Shown piece by piece: positions 24,457 through 35,254 of a stretch of DNA of 64,000 bases. Below the pieces are notes generated by a model that was not told the DNA's origin, made no database searches, and saw only the letters and a program-made list of their open reading frames with translations. Position numbers and translations under genes: made by a program. The stretch's first letter is position 1. Every line of letters begins with the position of its first letter. The DNA comes from Elymus sibiricus (lineage: Eukaryota; Streptophyta; Magnoliopsida; Poales; Poaceae), in the NCBI GenBank assembly GCA_039707655.1, contig CM077665.1, positions 79,733,954 through 79,797,953 of the forward strand, read 5' to 3'.

Positions 24457-25380
24457 GAACGATGTCGTGTAAGACTAAATCACTTAATAGAACCCTCAAG
24501 GGGGTTGAAGTTGCAAAAAACAAAAAATCATTACGGTGTCTTCGTGAAGTTGAACGTGAGCAAGCATTATCCAAAGCTTGTAAGAATTGTTGAATGCGTG
24601 ATAAGAAAAGTCATGGGATTCTCGTGTCAATCCTCCTAATGCAAGCATGATCCTGAAGTGCATCTCTAATGCATGCATCTTTAATGTGCGCATTTCTCCT
24701 CTTGAAGAGCTCAAAATATGTAGGCGCAGCATCTTTAAGCTTTTCTCCTTGCAGCCATGGGGATTGGGGAGTACGGAAATTTGGATACACTGCTTCACCA
24801 ACTGAGATTGTGGTCGTGACGTTAAAAAAGATTCATGTCCATCTCATCGCAAGGTTTGCCTAACCCCACCCATGCCTGGTCCGCCTTTTTTCACTCATGC
24901 CACAACCATCGAAGGTGCAACATTGTAAACTTATGCAGCTCAAACACTCTCAAGCGAGTGATATGTTTTGGCCTAGAACACATGTTCTATTGACCATGCA
25001 TCGACCACCATGCCTAGATATAAAGAGCAATCGCAATGAGGTGGGGGTAGCGTGGTCGACACTGGAGCTCCGCAACGCGTTGAATCTATTAGAGAGCAGT
25101 GGGATGATGAAGTGTGATTGGAGGAGAGGGAGTCACGTCGATGACGCTGTATAAAGAGAGCAGGCCAGTATATGCATTCTTCGATTGCTTTGATTCTATT
25201 TTAGCTAGGGTTAGGAGCCTGCATCGGGTGGTCAACCAATCCGAGACGGTTTAAGAATTAGCACGCGCCCAATATCATCTATTGGAAGATGACCGATTCT
25301 CATTGTGTATGTTAATAATATTGTCATATTTTATAGGCTTTAATTATTTAGGATGCTCCATGGAGTTTTATATCAGAACG
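24457..25380. other. Gene-free stretch
   Basis: No protein similarity recognised. 24640-24860 may be further decayed LINE sequence. Nothing else noted. Confidence 0.3.
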
Positions 25381-25389
25381 CGGCTCTGT

Positions 25390-28181
25390 CTATATGTACC
25401 GCCATCGCTCAGATGGTTGGCGAGAGGTTCCGTTGATAGCTCGACATCTTGAATGATACGGTAACCTCATTGTCATCGAAAATGTCCATCCGTACGCCCA
25501 GTCCTCACTAGCACAAATCACTATCCAAATTGAACGCCCGCGGTCAACAACTTGCTCTTCGAAACGAGTTTGCGTTAAACAATTTTTTATCATCTTCTTC
25601 AACTCCACTTGCTAGTTTCTACCTTATTTTTGTGTGTAGCTCATGGGAGATCGTCTCTTATTGAAACTACTCCGGCTTTGCACATTTGAATTGAGTTATT
25701 GAGTAACTATTCTTGAGTGGTTCACATGCATGACACCTCCAGGGTGCCAATCAACTCATTCTATAAACACCCAAGTCATGTTACAGACAAACTCAAAAAT
25801 TTGTCGTTACTGCTGCTACAAGAACGGCCTTTTTTTAGTTTGGACAAAAGCTAAACCAATCATTACCAAGCACCAACGGTCGTTGTTGAGTTAGATCACA
25901 TGGCCACATGCTATGTCCATACAGGTTAAAACAAGATAAGAAAGCACTGCTCGCACTGTCTAACCCAGAATAACGCAATCTTCCAAGTTCGTCAGCAGCA
26001 TCACTCGATCACTGAACCTGCTTCTCAGCCCATCGTCTCATCTCATCTCACCCATGTCTGAATGCACAAGGCAATAATTGGCGACGGAGCAGCGATCGCA
26101 CCGATCGTCACTTGTGCCAATTCTTTTTTCCATAATGCAAAAATAAAGCTAATATTTTGCGCCAATCATGTGATGTGTGAGGTGTGAGACTGATGATAAG
26201 GACCCAAGGCTATAGGGCAGTACGACAATGATAGAGGTGGTTGTTGAAATATATTGCCCACCTCCCTCCATCAGTTTGGACTTTTGGATGAGTTGGCTGG
26301 AGCATGAATTCAATATGGTATCCTAGCCAAGAGGTCTTGAGTTCAAGACCCTGCCAACGCAGTATTAAAAATAAACGATTCTGCGGCCTACATCGATCCC
26401 ACGTCTAAGGACTAAAATAGCCTAGACGTGAGGGGGAGTGTTGAAATATATTGCCCACCTCCCTCCATCAGTTCGGACTTTTGGATGAGTTGGCTGGAGC
26501 ATGAATTCAATAGTGGTACAGTGCAAGAGGGACACCCCACACACGATTTACGTTGGCATGGACTACTCTAGTGGTAGCACTGATCGTAACCTAGTTTGGT
26601 TGATGATGATCGGTGGCCACAAGTTTGGTGTTTCCGTCTCTCTTTTTTCTAAATGATTATCCTTAGTTTGGCGTCTAGAACACAGGTCGCATTCCTGCGA
26701 TGATTCCATGTGTCTCGTCAGTGTTGCTTTTGACAATTTAGTAGGGACAGCAGTTTTCGGACTCATGCATCGCAGATGGAGCGTCCTGCACATCTCTATG
26801 GCTGAAAGCGTAGCCGGTGCCTTGAATCCTTCTCGTTTCTTACATGGGACCGTGCCATCGGCCGTGTGTCGGGGTCAGGTCGTCGAGTCGCCCCTATCTC
26901 GTGGGTGAGAACCAATCCGCCGGAAAAATGCAGCGGCGTACGCACTTGAGCTAATCCGCGGGCGGGTTGCCGGTCGATCGCGGTCGCGGTAGGCGGCCTT
27001 TTCATCCTTATCCCGGCGGCATGGCGGATCGCCGAGGCCGGCCGCTATCACGGTAGCGACGCGCGGTGGTCGCCGCAGTCTCCGTCTCCGGCCACGCTCG
27101 TCGCAGGCTAGGTGAGTAGCCTGACGACCCCTCACGTGCCAGCTTCGGAGCACCGCACGATGGATGGACAAGAGCACATGCGGTTGGCATCAGCACCGGA
27201 ATGTACCACTGATCATGATCGGCGCCCACAGCAGAGACAGACAGAAACAGGGTCCATGGATCAGCTCAGATCTTGTGGCTGAGCTATAATATGCACGACC
27301 TCCATGGCACCACTCCGCTTATCACCCACCGCCACCGTGACAAAGCCAACGATCGAGGACGAGGACGAACGAACGTTAGGTGGCCGGTGGACGGGGACCC
27401 GTCCCTCAGGCCCTGTGCACGGTGCCGAACCTGCCACCGCCGGGCTGTTCACGCGTGAACGGAGGAATCTCGACGCCGGTACGGGAGAAATCCAGGGGCG
27501 CGTCCGTGGTACTGCGCTGGCTTCGACGGGCGTGGAAACTTCATAGGCAACTTGGCCGTGGAGTTCGCGGTAGGTCAGTCAAAGGTTTCACACGGCGGTC
27601 GGGAGGGACAGCTCCGCCGGTGGTATCGTGTCGACCTTGCTCCCGCGACGACCTGTAAAACTCTAGAGCACGCATGCATGCACGGTGCACCGACGGCCGG
27701 ACGGGGACGGACGTCTGCCACCCTATTCCGGCAAATCTTTTGACACTTTGCTCGGACGTGCCAACTTTCTGATCTTCAGACGTCGGGTTGCAAGTTGCAA
27801 CTTCGACCTCGAGGCTTGGAAATGATATTGCCGCCGCATTATCAGGGAGAATTGCCAGGCCGTTCTGGTTGTCCCTGCTTGCTCGTAAACCTCCATGCGG
27901 TGCACAGTTGACACGACACAAGTCGCCATCCAAATTAGTCGCCCATGTTTGCGTGAACAAATTATCATCTTCTTCTTTCTCCTGTAGCGTCGAGAGAGAA
28001 AGATTTTGATGGCCAACCCATTCATGGCGCAAAGACGCTCGACGATGCTTTGAATTAAAGTTGCATGCTCTCGAACAAAATAGAAAACCAAGTGTGTTGT
28101 ATTTGAATCCGCACCCTTGTCGCTAGGCACATGGCGTCAAGCTTTGGGTCACTTTTGTGTCGTTTTCATCTGAGATTATTT
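25390..28181. repeat. Ancient diverged repeat array, copies 4-5
   Basis: 25394-25660 repeats 20450-20690 (CGCCATCGCTCAGATGG, then the GTCC-CCGTACG and GCGTTAA-CAATTT anchors). 26150-28181 repeats 22610-23470 and then 20770-20890, including TCAGACTGATGATAAGGAC-like, CACAAGTTTGGTG and CATCCAAATTA anchors. This copy is interrupted by a SMART element (26242-26512) and, at its right end, by the LINE at 28195-39156; the array sequence resumes at 39157. Block 25970-26060 also matches 21440-21540 (GATCACTGAACCTGCTTCTC). Confidence 0.6.
26242..26512 (+). mobile_element. SMART/TRIM-class miniature LTR retrotransposon, complete
   Basis: 271 bp in total: a 74-bp left LTR (26242-26315), a 123-bp interior, and a 74-bp right LTR (26439-26512) that differs at one base (TTTGG versus TTCGG). 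A perfect target duplication GTGGT flanks it (26237-26241 and 26513-26517). TGGTATCCTAGCC directly follows the left LTR and resembles the initiator-tRNA-Met primer-binding site TGGTATCAGAGCC. The purine tract GAGGGGGAG directly precedes the right LTR. LTRs start TG but end TA. It has no coding capacity; size and layout match the SMART class described in grasses. The paralogous copy at about 22680 is the empty site. Confidence 0.9.
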
Positions 28182-28427
28182 GTACTGCTTATCTCTTTTT
28201 TTTGAAACGAAGGCAAAAGATTTGCCTCATTCATTAAATAAGAGAGAAGAGTTTTAGAGTGTTACAAATGACCCACACACGCGGCATGACAACTACTCAC
28301 GCATAACAATACACCCAAGCTTCCTAGCACCCGTAATAACCCAAAGCTTGGCGTCGTCGATGATAGAACACAGGAGTATTGGAGGCGGCGCACTCTTGTG
28401 ACGGAAGGCTCTAGCGTTACGCTCGTT

Positions 28428-29213
28428 TCAGATTGTCCAGGAAACCAGCATTGTAAGGGAGGCCAAGGCACGTCGATTGGGGTTTTGCAGGCCGGTCCGC
28501 TTGTCCCACCATTCCAGAATGGAACCGTCCAAATGCCAAACGGAGGTGTCCATGTGCGCAAGGCCGAACTTCTGAATGACCGAGTTCCATAATCGAATGG
28601 TGTAGCGGCATTTGTAGAATAGGTGTGCTCCCGTCTCACTTTCTCTTCTGCAGAGAGGACAAAGTCCACAATTTTCCCAACCACGCCGTTCCAGTCTGTC
28701 GGCGGTCCAAATCCGGTCTTGGATAGCCAACCAAGAGAAGAACTTAATCTTGGGAGGGGCCCAAGCCTTCCAGATCATGAAGTCCATGGGAGAAAGTGTC
28801 AATCCAAGGAACTGAGCCTTGTATGCGGTGGCAGCGGAGTATACCCCATCATTGGCATGCTTCCATATAATGTCATCGTCGGTATGCTCGTCCAGGTGTA
28901 GATCATACACAAGCATCCAAAGAGTGAAGAATTGGCGGATGTGGTCACCGGAGACAACAATGTTAGCTCGGATCTTAAGGATCCAAGCATTCTCGTTGAG
29001 GGCCTCGCGCACTTTCCAATTCTTACGCGTGGAGATCTCAAAAATTAATGGAGCAATGTCCTTTGGTTTCCGCCCAAGGAGCCACGAGGAGTCCCAAAAA
29101 GGTGTTCTGGCTCCATTGCCCAAAATGATGGTCGTCGAGGCATAGAAGAAGTCCATGTCCTCCTCCGTGCATGGGTTTCCAAGCCCCACCCAAAGCTTGT
29201 TTGGCTCCTTCCA
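28428..29213 (-). pseudogene. LINE polymerase, C-terminal part with zf-RVT
   Basis: A long open stretch on minus includes ILGNGARTPFW, then KFFSWLAIQDRIWTADRLERRGW and the zinc-binding CGLCPLC pattern with a later HLFYKC, typical of the region following the reverse transcriptase in plant LINEs. It joins upstream to 31114-31303 once the solo LTR is removed: the frame reads WPWYEWKEPNKLWVG across the junction, so the LTR insertion broke a continuous frame. Confidence 0.8.
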
Positions 29214-29218
29214 TTCAT

Positions 29219-31113
29219 TGTTGGAAATATGCCCTAGAGGAAATAATAATTTAGTTATTATCATATTTCCTTGTTCATGATAATCGTTTATTATCCATGC
29301 TATAATTGTATTGATTGGAAACTCAAATACATGTGTGGGTACATATACAACACTGTGTCCCTAGTATGCCTCTAATAGACTAGCTCGTTGATCAAAGATG
29401 GTCAAGGTTTTCTAGCCATAGACATGAGATGTCATTTGATAATGGGATCACATCATTAGGAGAATGATGTGATGGACAAGACCCAAACTATGAACATAGC
29501 ATATGATCGTGTCAGTTTATTGCTATTGTTTTCTGCATGTCAAGTATCTGTTCCTATGACCATGAGATCATGCAACTCACTGACACCGGAGAAATACCTT
29601 GTGTGTATCAAACGTCGCAACGTAACTGGGTGACTATAAAGATGCTCTACAGGTATCTCTGAGGGTGTCTGTTGAGTTGGCATGGATCAAGACTGGGATT
29701 TGTTATTCTGTGTGACGGAGAGGTATCTCAGGGCCCACTCGGTAATACAACATCACAACAAGCCTTGCAAGCAATGTGACTAAAGTGTTAGCCACGGGAT
29801 CTTGTATTACGAAACGAGTAAAGAGACTTGCCGGTAACGAGATTGAACTAGGTATAGAGATACCGACGATCGAATCTCGGGCAAGTAACATACCGAAGAA
29901 CAAAAGGAACAGCATACGGGATTAACTGAATCCTTGACATAGAGGTTCAACCGATAAAGATCTTCGTAGAATATGTAGGAACCAATATGGGCATCCAGGT
30001 CCCGCTATTGTTTATTGACCGTAGAGGTGTCTCGGTCATGTCTACATAGTTCTCGAACCCGCAGGGTTTGCACACTTAAGGTTCGGTGACGTTTCGGTAT
30101 AGTAGAGTTATGTATGGTGGCGACCGAAGGTTGTTCGGAGTCCCGGATGAGATCCTAGACGTCACGAGGAGCTCCGGAATGGTCCGGAGGTAAAGATTGA
30201 TATATAGGAAGTCCCGTTTTGGTCACCGGAAAAGTTTCGGGTATTTCGGTAGTGTACCGGGAGTGCCGGGAGGGGTACCGGTGACCATCGGGTGGGGTGT
30301 CTCGACCCAAAGGGCCTCATGGGCTGTGGGAGGAGTCAAGCCAGCCCTTAGTGGGCTGGTCGAGCCCCCCACTAAGGCCCATGCGGGTAGGGGTGAGAAA
30401 AACCCAAAGGGGGAAAGGTGGAAAGGGTTTCCAAGTGGAGAGTAGGAATCCTACTCCTAATAGGATTGGAGTAGGACTCCTCCACCTCCAATTTCGGCCA
30501 GCCCTTGAGGGTTTGAGGCTGCCTCCTCCCCTCCCTCCCTCCTATATATACTAGAGGATTTAGAGGGGAGAGCTAACCCTAATTGCCACGTGCTCCCTCT
30601 ACTTCCTTTAGATCGTTTTCTCCTCTAGTCTAGTTTCGGCAGTGTTTAGGCGAAGCCCTGCCGGAATAGTTCCACCACCATCGCCGCCACGCCGTCACGC
30701 TGCCGGAGAACTCATCTACCTCTCCGCTCCCTCTTGCTGGATCAAGAAGGCGGAGATCGTCATCGAGCTGTACGTGTGCTGAACGCGGAGGTGCCGTCCA
30801 TTCGGCGCTAGATCGGAAGGACCGTGATCACGATCGCGAGACGGTTCGTGATTTGATCGCGGGACGGATCGTGATGGGATCGTGGGATGGATCGTGATTG
30901 GATCGCGAGACGGATCGTGATTGGATTGCGGGACGCTCGGCGATTTGGATCGCGAAGACATTCGACTACATCAACCGCGTTTATTAACGCTTCCCGCTTA
31001 GCGATCTACAAGGGTATGTAGATCCACTCTCCCTCTCATAGATGCTCATCACCATGGATAGATCTTGCGTGTGCGTAGGAAAAAATTTGTTTCCCATGCA
31101 ACGTTCCCCAACA
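29219..31113 (+). mobile_element. Solo LTR, Angela/WIS/BARE type
   Basis: 1895 bp, starting TGTTGGAAATATGCCCTAGA and ending TTCCCCAACA, with perfect 5-bp target duplication TTCAT (29214-29218 and 31114-31118). No internal region is present, so it is a product of LTR-LTR recombination. A TATA-like CTATATATACTAG is at about 30541. A short tandem repeat of GGATCGTGATTGGATCGCG-type units lies at 30840-30950. Confidence 0.93.
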
Positions 31114-31303
31114 TTCATACCATGGCCACGTGAGACGCAGTGCACGGGCAAATTTGTTAGTTTCTAGGACCCCGAGGCCTCCATACTCCTTGGGGCGGCA
31201 GACTATCTTCCAGTTCACTTTGCATTTGGCTCATGTCGTCCTATCTGATCCAGACCAAAGGAAGGCCCTCTCGAGTTTGTTGATGTTGTGGAGGGAGCTC
31301 GAC
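31114..31303 (-). pseudogene. LINE polymerase fragment between the two insertions
   Basis: The minus strand reads [16 protein letters not shown] and [13 protein letters not shown], the conserved CxPKxxGGLG region after the reverse transcriptase in plant LINEs. Upstream it joins to 37776 onward through the 9-bp MULE target site, in frame (TPLIVPSSS then LHNINKLERAF). An in-frame TGA lies just before the CKVNWK segment. Confidence 0.75.
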
Positions 31304-31525
31304 GATTTTTTTTCAAAAGTATGACTAAATTTATAGCAAATTTGAAAACCATATGGCGCAGTGCAAAAAAACCAAAAATATGTCCCCGTCGGCCAGCAGT
31401 GGGCCGAGGGGAGGCCTGTCGGCCAGCAGTGGGCCGACTAGTGCCTGTCGGCCTCCACGCGGCCGACCAGCGGGCTATCGGCCTCCAGCCGGCCGAGTGG
31501 GGCCTATAGGCCTCTGGTAAGCCGA
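31304..31525 (+). repeat. MULE left terminal inverted repeat
   Basis: About 222 bp. The outer ~90 bp is AT-rich and matches the right end with one difference (GGCGCAGTGC versus GGCGCAATGC). The inner part is a tandem array of GCCTGTCGGCCAGCAGTGGG-type units and ends at CCTCTGGTAAGCCGA. Confidence 0.92.
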
Positions 31526-32083
31526 CGGGTGACCAGATAAGCCAGCGCTCGGCTTCTCCTTCCTCTGGTCGCTGGCTGCTGCTCTCTCTCTCGTTTCTTC
31601 AGCTCTCTCTCTCTCTCTGTACTCTCCACCCCCTCACCGATCTACTCATTCTTCCACCCATTTTCCCTTCCAAGCGGCAGAATCAATAGATCATAGCATT
31701 CTCCAGCGGCCTACGGTCATTTTTTTGCTATGGGGTAGTTATTTGTGCGTAAGTGAGGAGGAGCCATGGTGGGGTGGAGGAGGTGGTGGGGTGGAGGAGG
31801 TGTGGCTGGTTAGGAGGTGGTGGTGTGGAGAGGAAGAAGAAGGGGACACACGTGTCGAAGGTATATTTTTGTTCGTGTAGTTAGTGTAGTTTTAGTGTAC
31901 AGTTTATTTAGTGTACATAGTCATTTTAGTATACATAGTCATTTTAGCGGATAGGTAGTGTAGCCGGTAATAATTTTCTATGAGTTGTACAATTTATTTA
32001 GTGTACATTGTCATTTTAGCGGATAGTTAGTGTAGCCGGTAATATTTTGTTCGTTGCGATTAATGAGAATGTGGCAATGACAG

Positions 32084-33304
32084 GTGAAAATGTCTGAATC
32101 AGTAAATTTGACTGTTTACTACGGCCCTGGTAATGTTCGATATAATGAGTTGGGGGTTGATCTTAGCGAGTTTAAAAATGGCGTGATGACACTTTCAGAC
32201 CCTGACAGACTGGACATTAGACAGTTGAAGCACTGGTTGACTACTAGTTTTGGGCTGGATCCTGAAGTATGTTCCGTCAGTATTCATGCATTGTGGACCA
32301 AATCCTGTAAAAATGTGAAGTGGGAGTTGATGCCAATAGATAGGAGCCAGCATTGGGTGACCCTGTTAAGTCGTTGCCGAGACCGAAGAATCCACCCATA
32401 TGCCCTAGTGCAACCAGTGGCGAAGGAGGAGAATACCGTACAACTCCACGCGGGGTATGAACCAGGCCAGGGTAGTCAAGTGGCTAACGATATTTATTTA
32501 TCCGGGTCACAGCCACCGGATGTGGATGCTAGCCAAGCCGAGAAAGAGTCAGACTACGTGCCACACAATGTTTGTGGTCATGATACTGGGCAGAGTATTC
32601 AGTCAATAATATTAGCTGGTTCTGGTGTTGCTGATGGGGATGAGGAAGGCGATGAAATGCAGAGGGTGATGGAGGAAGAGGACGAGGATGGATTTGCGGA
32701 GGATCTGGATTCTGAAAATTCCAAGGATGAAGTGGAGGTACCGATTCCTTCTGCATGGGATCAGGACATATCCACCGGCCTTACTGTCAACGATGGCCAT
32801 GAGACTCCATGGCAATATAATCAGAACCAAGTCCAGATAGGGGCTATGTTTGATACAAAGAAAAAATTGAAGTATGAGGTGATAAAGTGGGCTATGTCTA
32901 CGCAGAGGGTTTTCCGGACACACATATCGAGTCCAGCAAACTATATCGTGAAGTGTGTTGAAGCAGGTTGTCCTGGGAAGGTGCACGGGCACGTGCCGAA
33001 GTATGACATCCACTGGGTTGTCACCAATGTGGTCCCACATAATTGTGTGAGGAAAAACCTGTTGGTTCGTCATCAAAACCAGACTTCAACTCTCATTCCG
33101 CAACTCATGTATACTGAAATAGTGGATGTCCACTATTGTTGCAGCTCTGGTCATACGAGAGATTCCCTATTGGTCGACCCTATGTCTGCGTTGATAAACC
33201 TTTTGGTTATGAGGACATGGCGGGGACTTATGTGCCTACTATCGGCGACTTGCCTACTATGGGATCTGTGTGGACACGGAGAGAGGTATTTTCATATTAA
33301 GTAA
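32084..33304 (+). CDS. MuDR-type N-terminal/DNA-binding protein, transposase core missing
   Basis: 406 codons open from ATG 32084 (a second ATG is at 32090). Residues 1-110 look like the PB1-like N-terminal region common in grass MULE transposases (TVYYGPGNV, then LKHWLTTSFGLDPE). Residues 165-235 are very acidic. Residues 245-345 match the MuDR DNA-binding region: VQIGAMFDTKKKLKYEVIKWA, a CVEAGCPGKVHG segment, and VVPHNC. These Cys/His residues fit the WRKY/GCM1-type zinc finger of MURA-like proteins. Where the DDE catalytic domain should start (after LIPQLMYTEIV) the frame runs into PMD exon sequence read out of frame, so the last ~60 residues are probably spurious. Likely the remnant of a mudrA gene after internal deletion; it may still bind element ends. 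Confidence 0.7.
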   Translation: MKMSESVNLTVYYGPGNVRYNELGVDLSEFKNGVMTLSDPDRLDIRQLKHWLTTSFGLDPEVCSVSIHALWTKSCKNVKWELMPIDRSQHWVTLLSRCRDRRIHPYALVQPVAKEENTVQLHAGYEPGQGSQVANDIYLSGSQPPDVDASQAEKESDYVPHNVCGHDTGQSIQSIILAGSGVADGDEEGDEMQRVMEEEDEDGFAEDLDSENSKDEVEVPIPSAWDQDISTGLTVNDGHETPWQYNQNQVQIGAMFDTKKKLKYEVIKWAMSTQRVFRTHISSPANYIVKCVEAGCPGKVHGHVPKYDIHWVVTNVVPHNCVRKNLLVRHQNQTSTLIPQLMYTEIVDVHYCCSSGHTRDSLLVDPMSALINLLVMRTWRGLMCLLSATCLLWDLCGHGERYFHIK

Positions 33305-34972
33305 CAATATGAATTACTAATGTTTATTTCTTATTTCTTGCCATTCAATAGAATTACTAATGCTTATTTGTTGTCATGCACAGAGACAGTTTGCGCATAG
33401 CCAGGTGAGGGGCTGCTACCCCTCCTTCACGGCGCAGTTTGATAGTTTGCACGAGGAGCAAGTTATCTGGGAGCCATACTCCGTCCATGCTATATTATCC
33501 AGGTGTCCAGCTGGGATTTCTGGATTGTGCACTAGAGATCAGCACTATTGGATGACCAAGGCCAAGTTGGTGTTCGACGTGACGGTTGAGGAGATGGCTC
33601 TTCATAGGGTGATGAGACAGTTCGGTCTATGCCAAGAGCCTGACATTCCAGATATTCCACACTTACCAGATCACGTGCACAAGTAAGTAATACTATTTTA
33701 GTACTCATGTCTGCATTCAGAATATAACATTTCAATCTCAGGTACAGTCGCGCAGGAGGAAACAAGTCCCAGGATTCTTGGCTTCGCGACATTAGCCCTT
33801 ACGTGGACGAATGGACTACTGCGCCGACAAATATCTGGGATGAAGTTCGGCCCTTTGACTGGGACAAGTTCGGGTTGTATCTGCAGCGTTACCGGCATAG
33901 CACGAGGATCTACTTCGTTCCATCAACAGCTCCTCATCAGATCGAAGCCCCTCTCACCAGCGATCTGTTCCCAACTGCCTCTGTTGTGGGGACCAGACAC
34001 CACGCGGTACGTGCTATGGTTCTCACATGTTAAGTTTTTTCTTAACCTGAACATATACAATTGGTTAACTATTCGTTTTGTCTGCCATACAACGATGATC
34101 TAATTGGTTAACTCTCCGTGTACAGGGTGACTTGGCATGCGAGGTGCTAGAGGAGGTTTCCTCTTTAATGCAACGCTTTGAGAGGGGAGATAATATCCCA
34201 CCGCTAGAGCACGTCTCATGGTTGAGGGGTCTTCATGAGAAGGTACGCGGGATTTACGCAGCTGTTACATGTAGACGATCTTCGGATGTTGCTATTCCTC
34301 GTCCAGCACATCGTCCGCCACGCCCCTCTCTGCAGCGTTCAGAACCTCGACCCTCTGTGCACCGTTCGGAACCACGACCTTCACAACCAGGGAGCTCTTC
34401 CTGGCAGTAGACACCTCCTTCACAACCAGGGAGCTCTTCCTGGCAGCAGACACCTCCTTCACAACCAGGGAGCTCTTCCTGGCAGCAGACACCTCCTTCA
34501 CAACCAGGGAGCTCTTCCTGGCAGCAGACACCTCCTTCACAACCAGGGAGCTATTTCTACCAGCAGCTAGGGAGATCTTCCTGGCATGATCAGATGGACC
34601 TAGGTAACACTACTTTGTACATTCTTTTAAACATTGTAGGTTCGCAAATCAATTTTTTACATGTTTTACTTTACCGCAGTCGGCAGCCAGTCGCAACCGT
34701 TCATGCATTCAGTCCGGTCACCGATGCTTAGTGGTGCTGGTTCGTTCTTTGACGGCGACGGTGACGACGATGACCAAGCTGCAAACACCTATGCGTTCTC
34801 GCAGACAGTTCTTCACATTCCACCACCACCATGGACGCAGGAGACACTGACACTGACAGACGAGGTGGTCTATGGTCGGGGTCATCGTGAGACTCGTCCA
34901 CCGGCTGAGCGCTTATCGCCTTCCGGTCCTCGTCTGAGGAAGACCAAGATTCGTCGCCGTCCCCAGCAGTGA
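33145..34972 (+). pseudogene. Plant mobile domain (PMD) gene, five exons, one premature stop
   Basis: Exons with consensus borders: 33145-33285, 33384-33682, 33742-34006, 34126-34603, 34680-34972. All phases match. The first reads LWSYERFPIGRPYV and ends VPTIGDLPTMGSVWTRRE; the second contains FDSLHEEQVIWEPY, WMTKAKLVFDV and HRVMRQFGL. These are diagnostic of the aminotransferase-like plant mobile domain found in MAIN/MAIL1 and in many plant transposons. Exon 4 carries five 39-bp repeats (QPGSSSWQQTPPS); the first has TAG for CAG at 34408-34410. Reading past it is open to TGA 34970-34972 with a basic tail (RKTKIRRRPQQ). No start codon for the PMD was found: the upstream part is missing or replaced by the MuDR ORF. 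PMD proteins are linked to silencing and gene regulation in Arabidopsis; the role here is unknown. Confidence 0.75.
34380..34560 (+). repeat. 39-bp coding tandem repeat in the PMD gene
   Basis: Five copies of CACCTCCTTCACAACCAGGG plus AGCTCTTCCTGGCAGCAGA, in frame, encoding a Pro/Gln/Ser-rich 13-residue unit. Near-identity between copies shows recent expansion. Confidence 0.9.
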
Positions 34973-35254
34973 TATGGTTATCTGTGTATGAGACATGACT
35001 ATCTAATTATGTATGAGACATATGTCTATTTTATGTACGGGACAAATTACTATCTACTTATGTATGAGACATATTCATGTTCTATTTCAGTGGTCAATTG
35101 GTTTAGAGGGATAACACTTGTACTACAAACTAAATGCATCCAACGCCGCGCTTTACATAAAACATTAAGCCCACAAAACAAGACAATACACAACGATAAT
35201 ATAAAATACAGCTGAATTAAACAATACAACTGAAATTACAAATTATAGCTAAAA

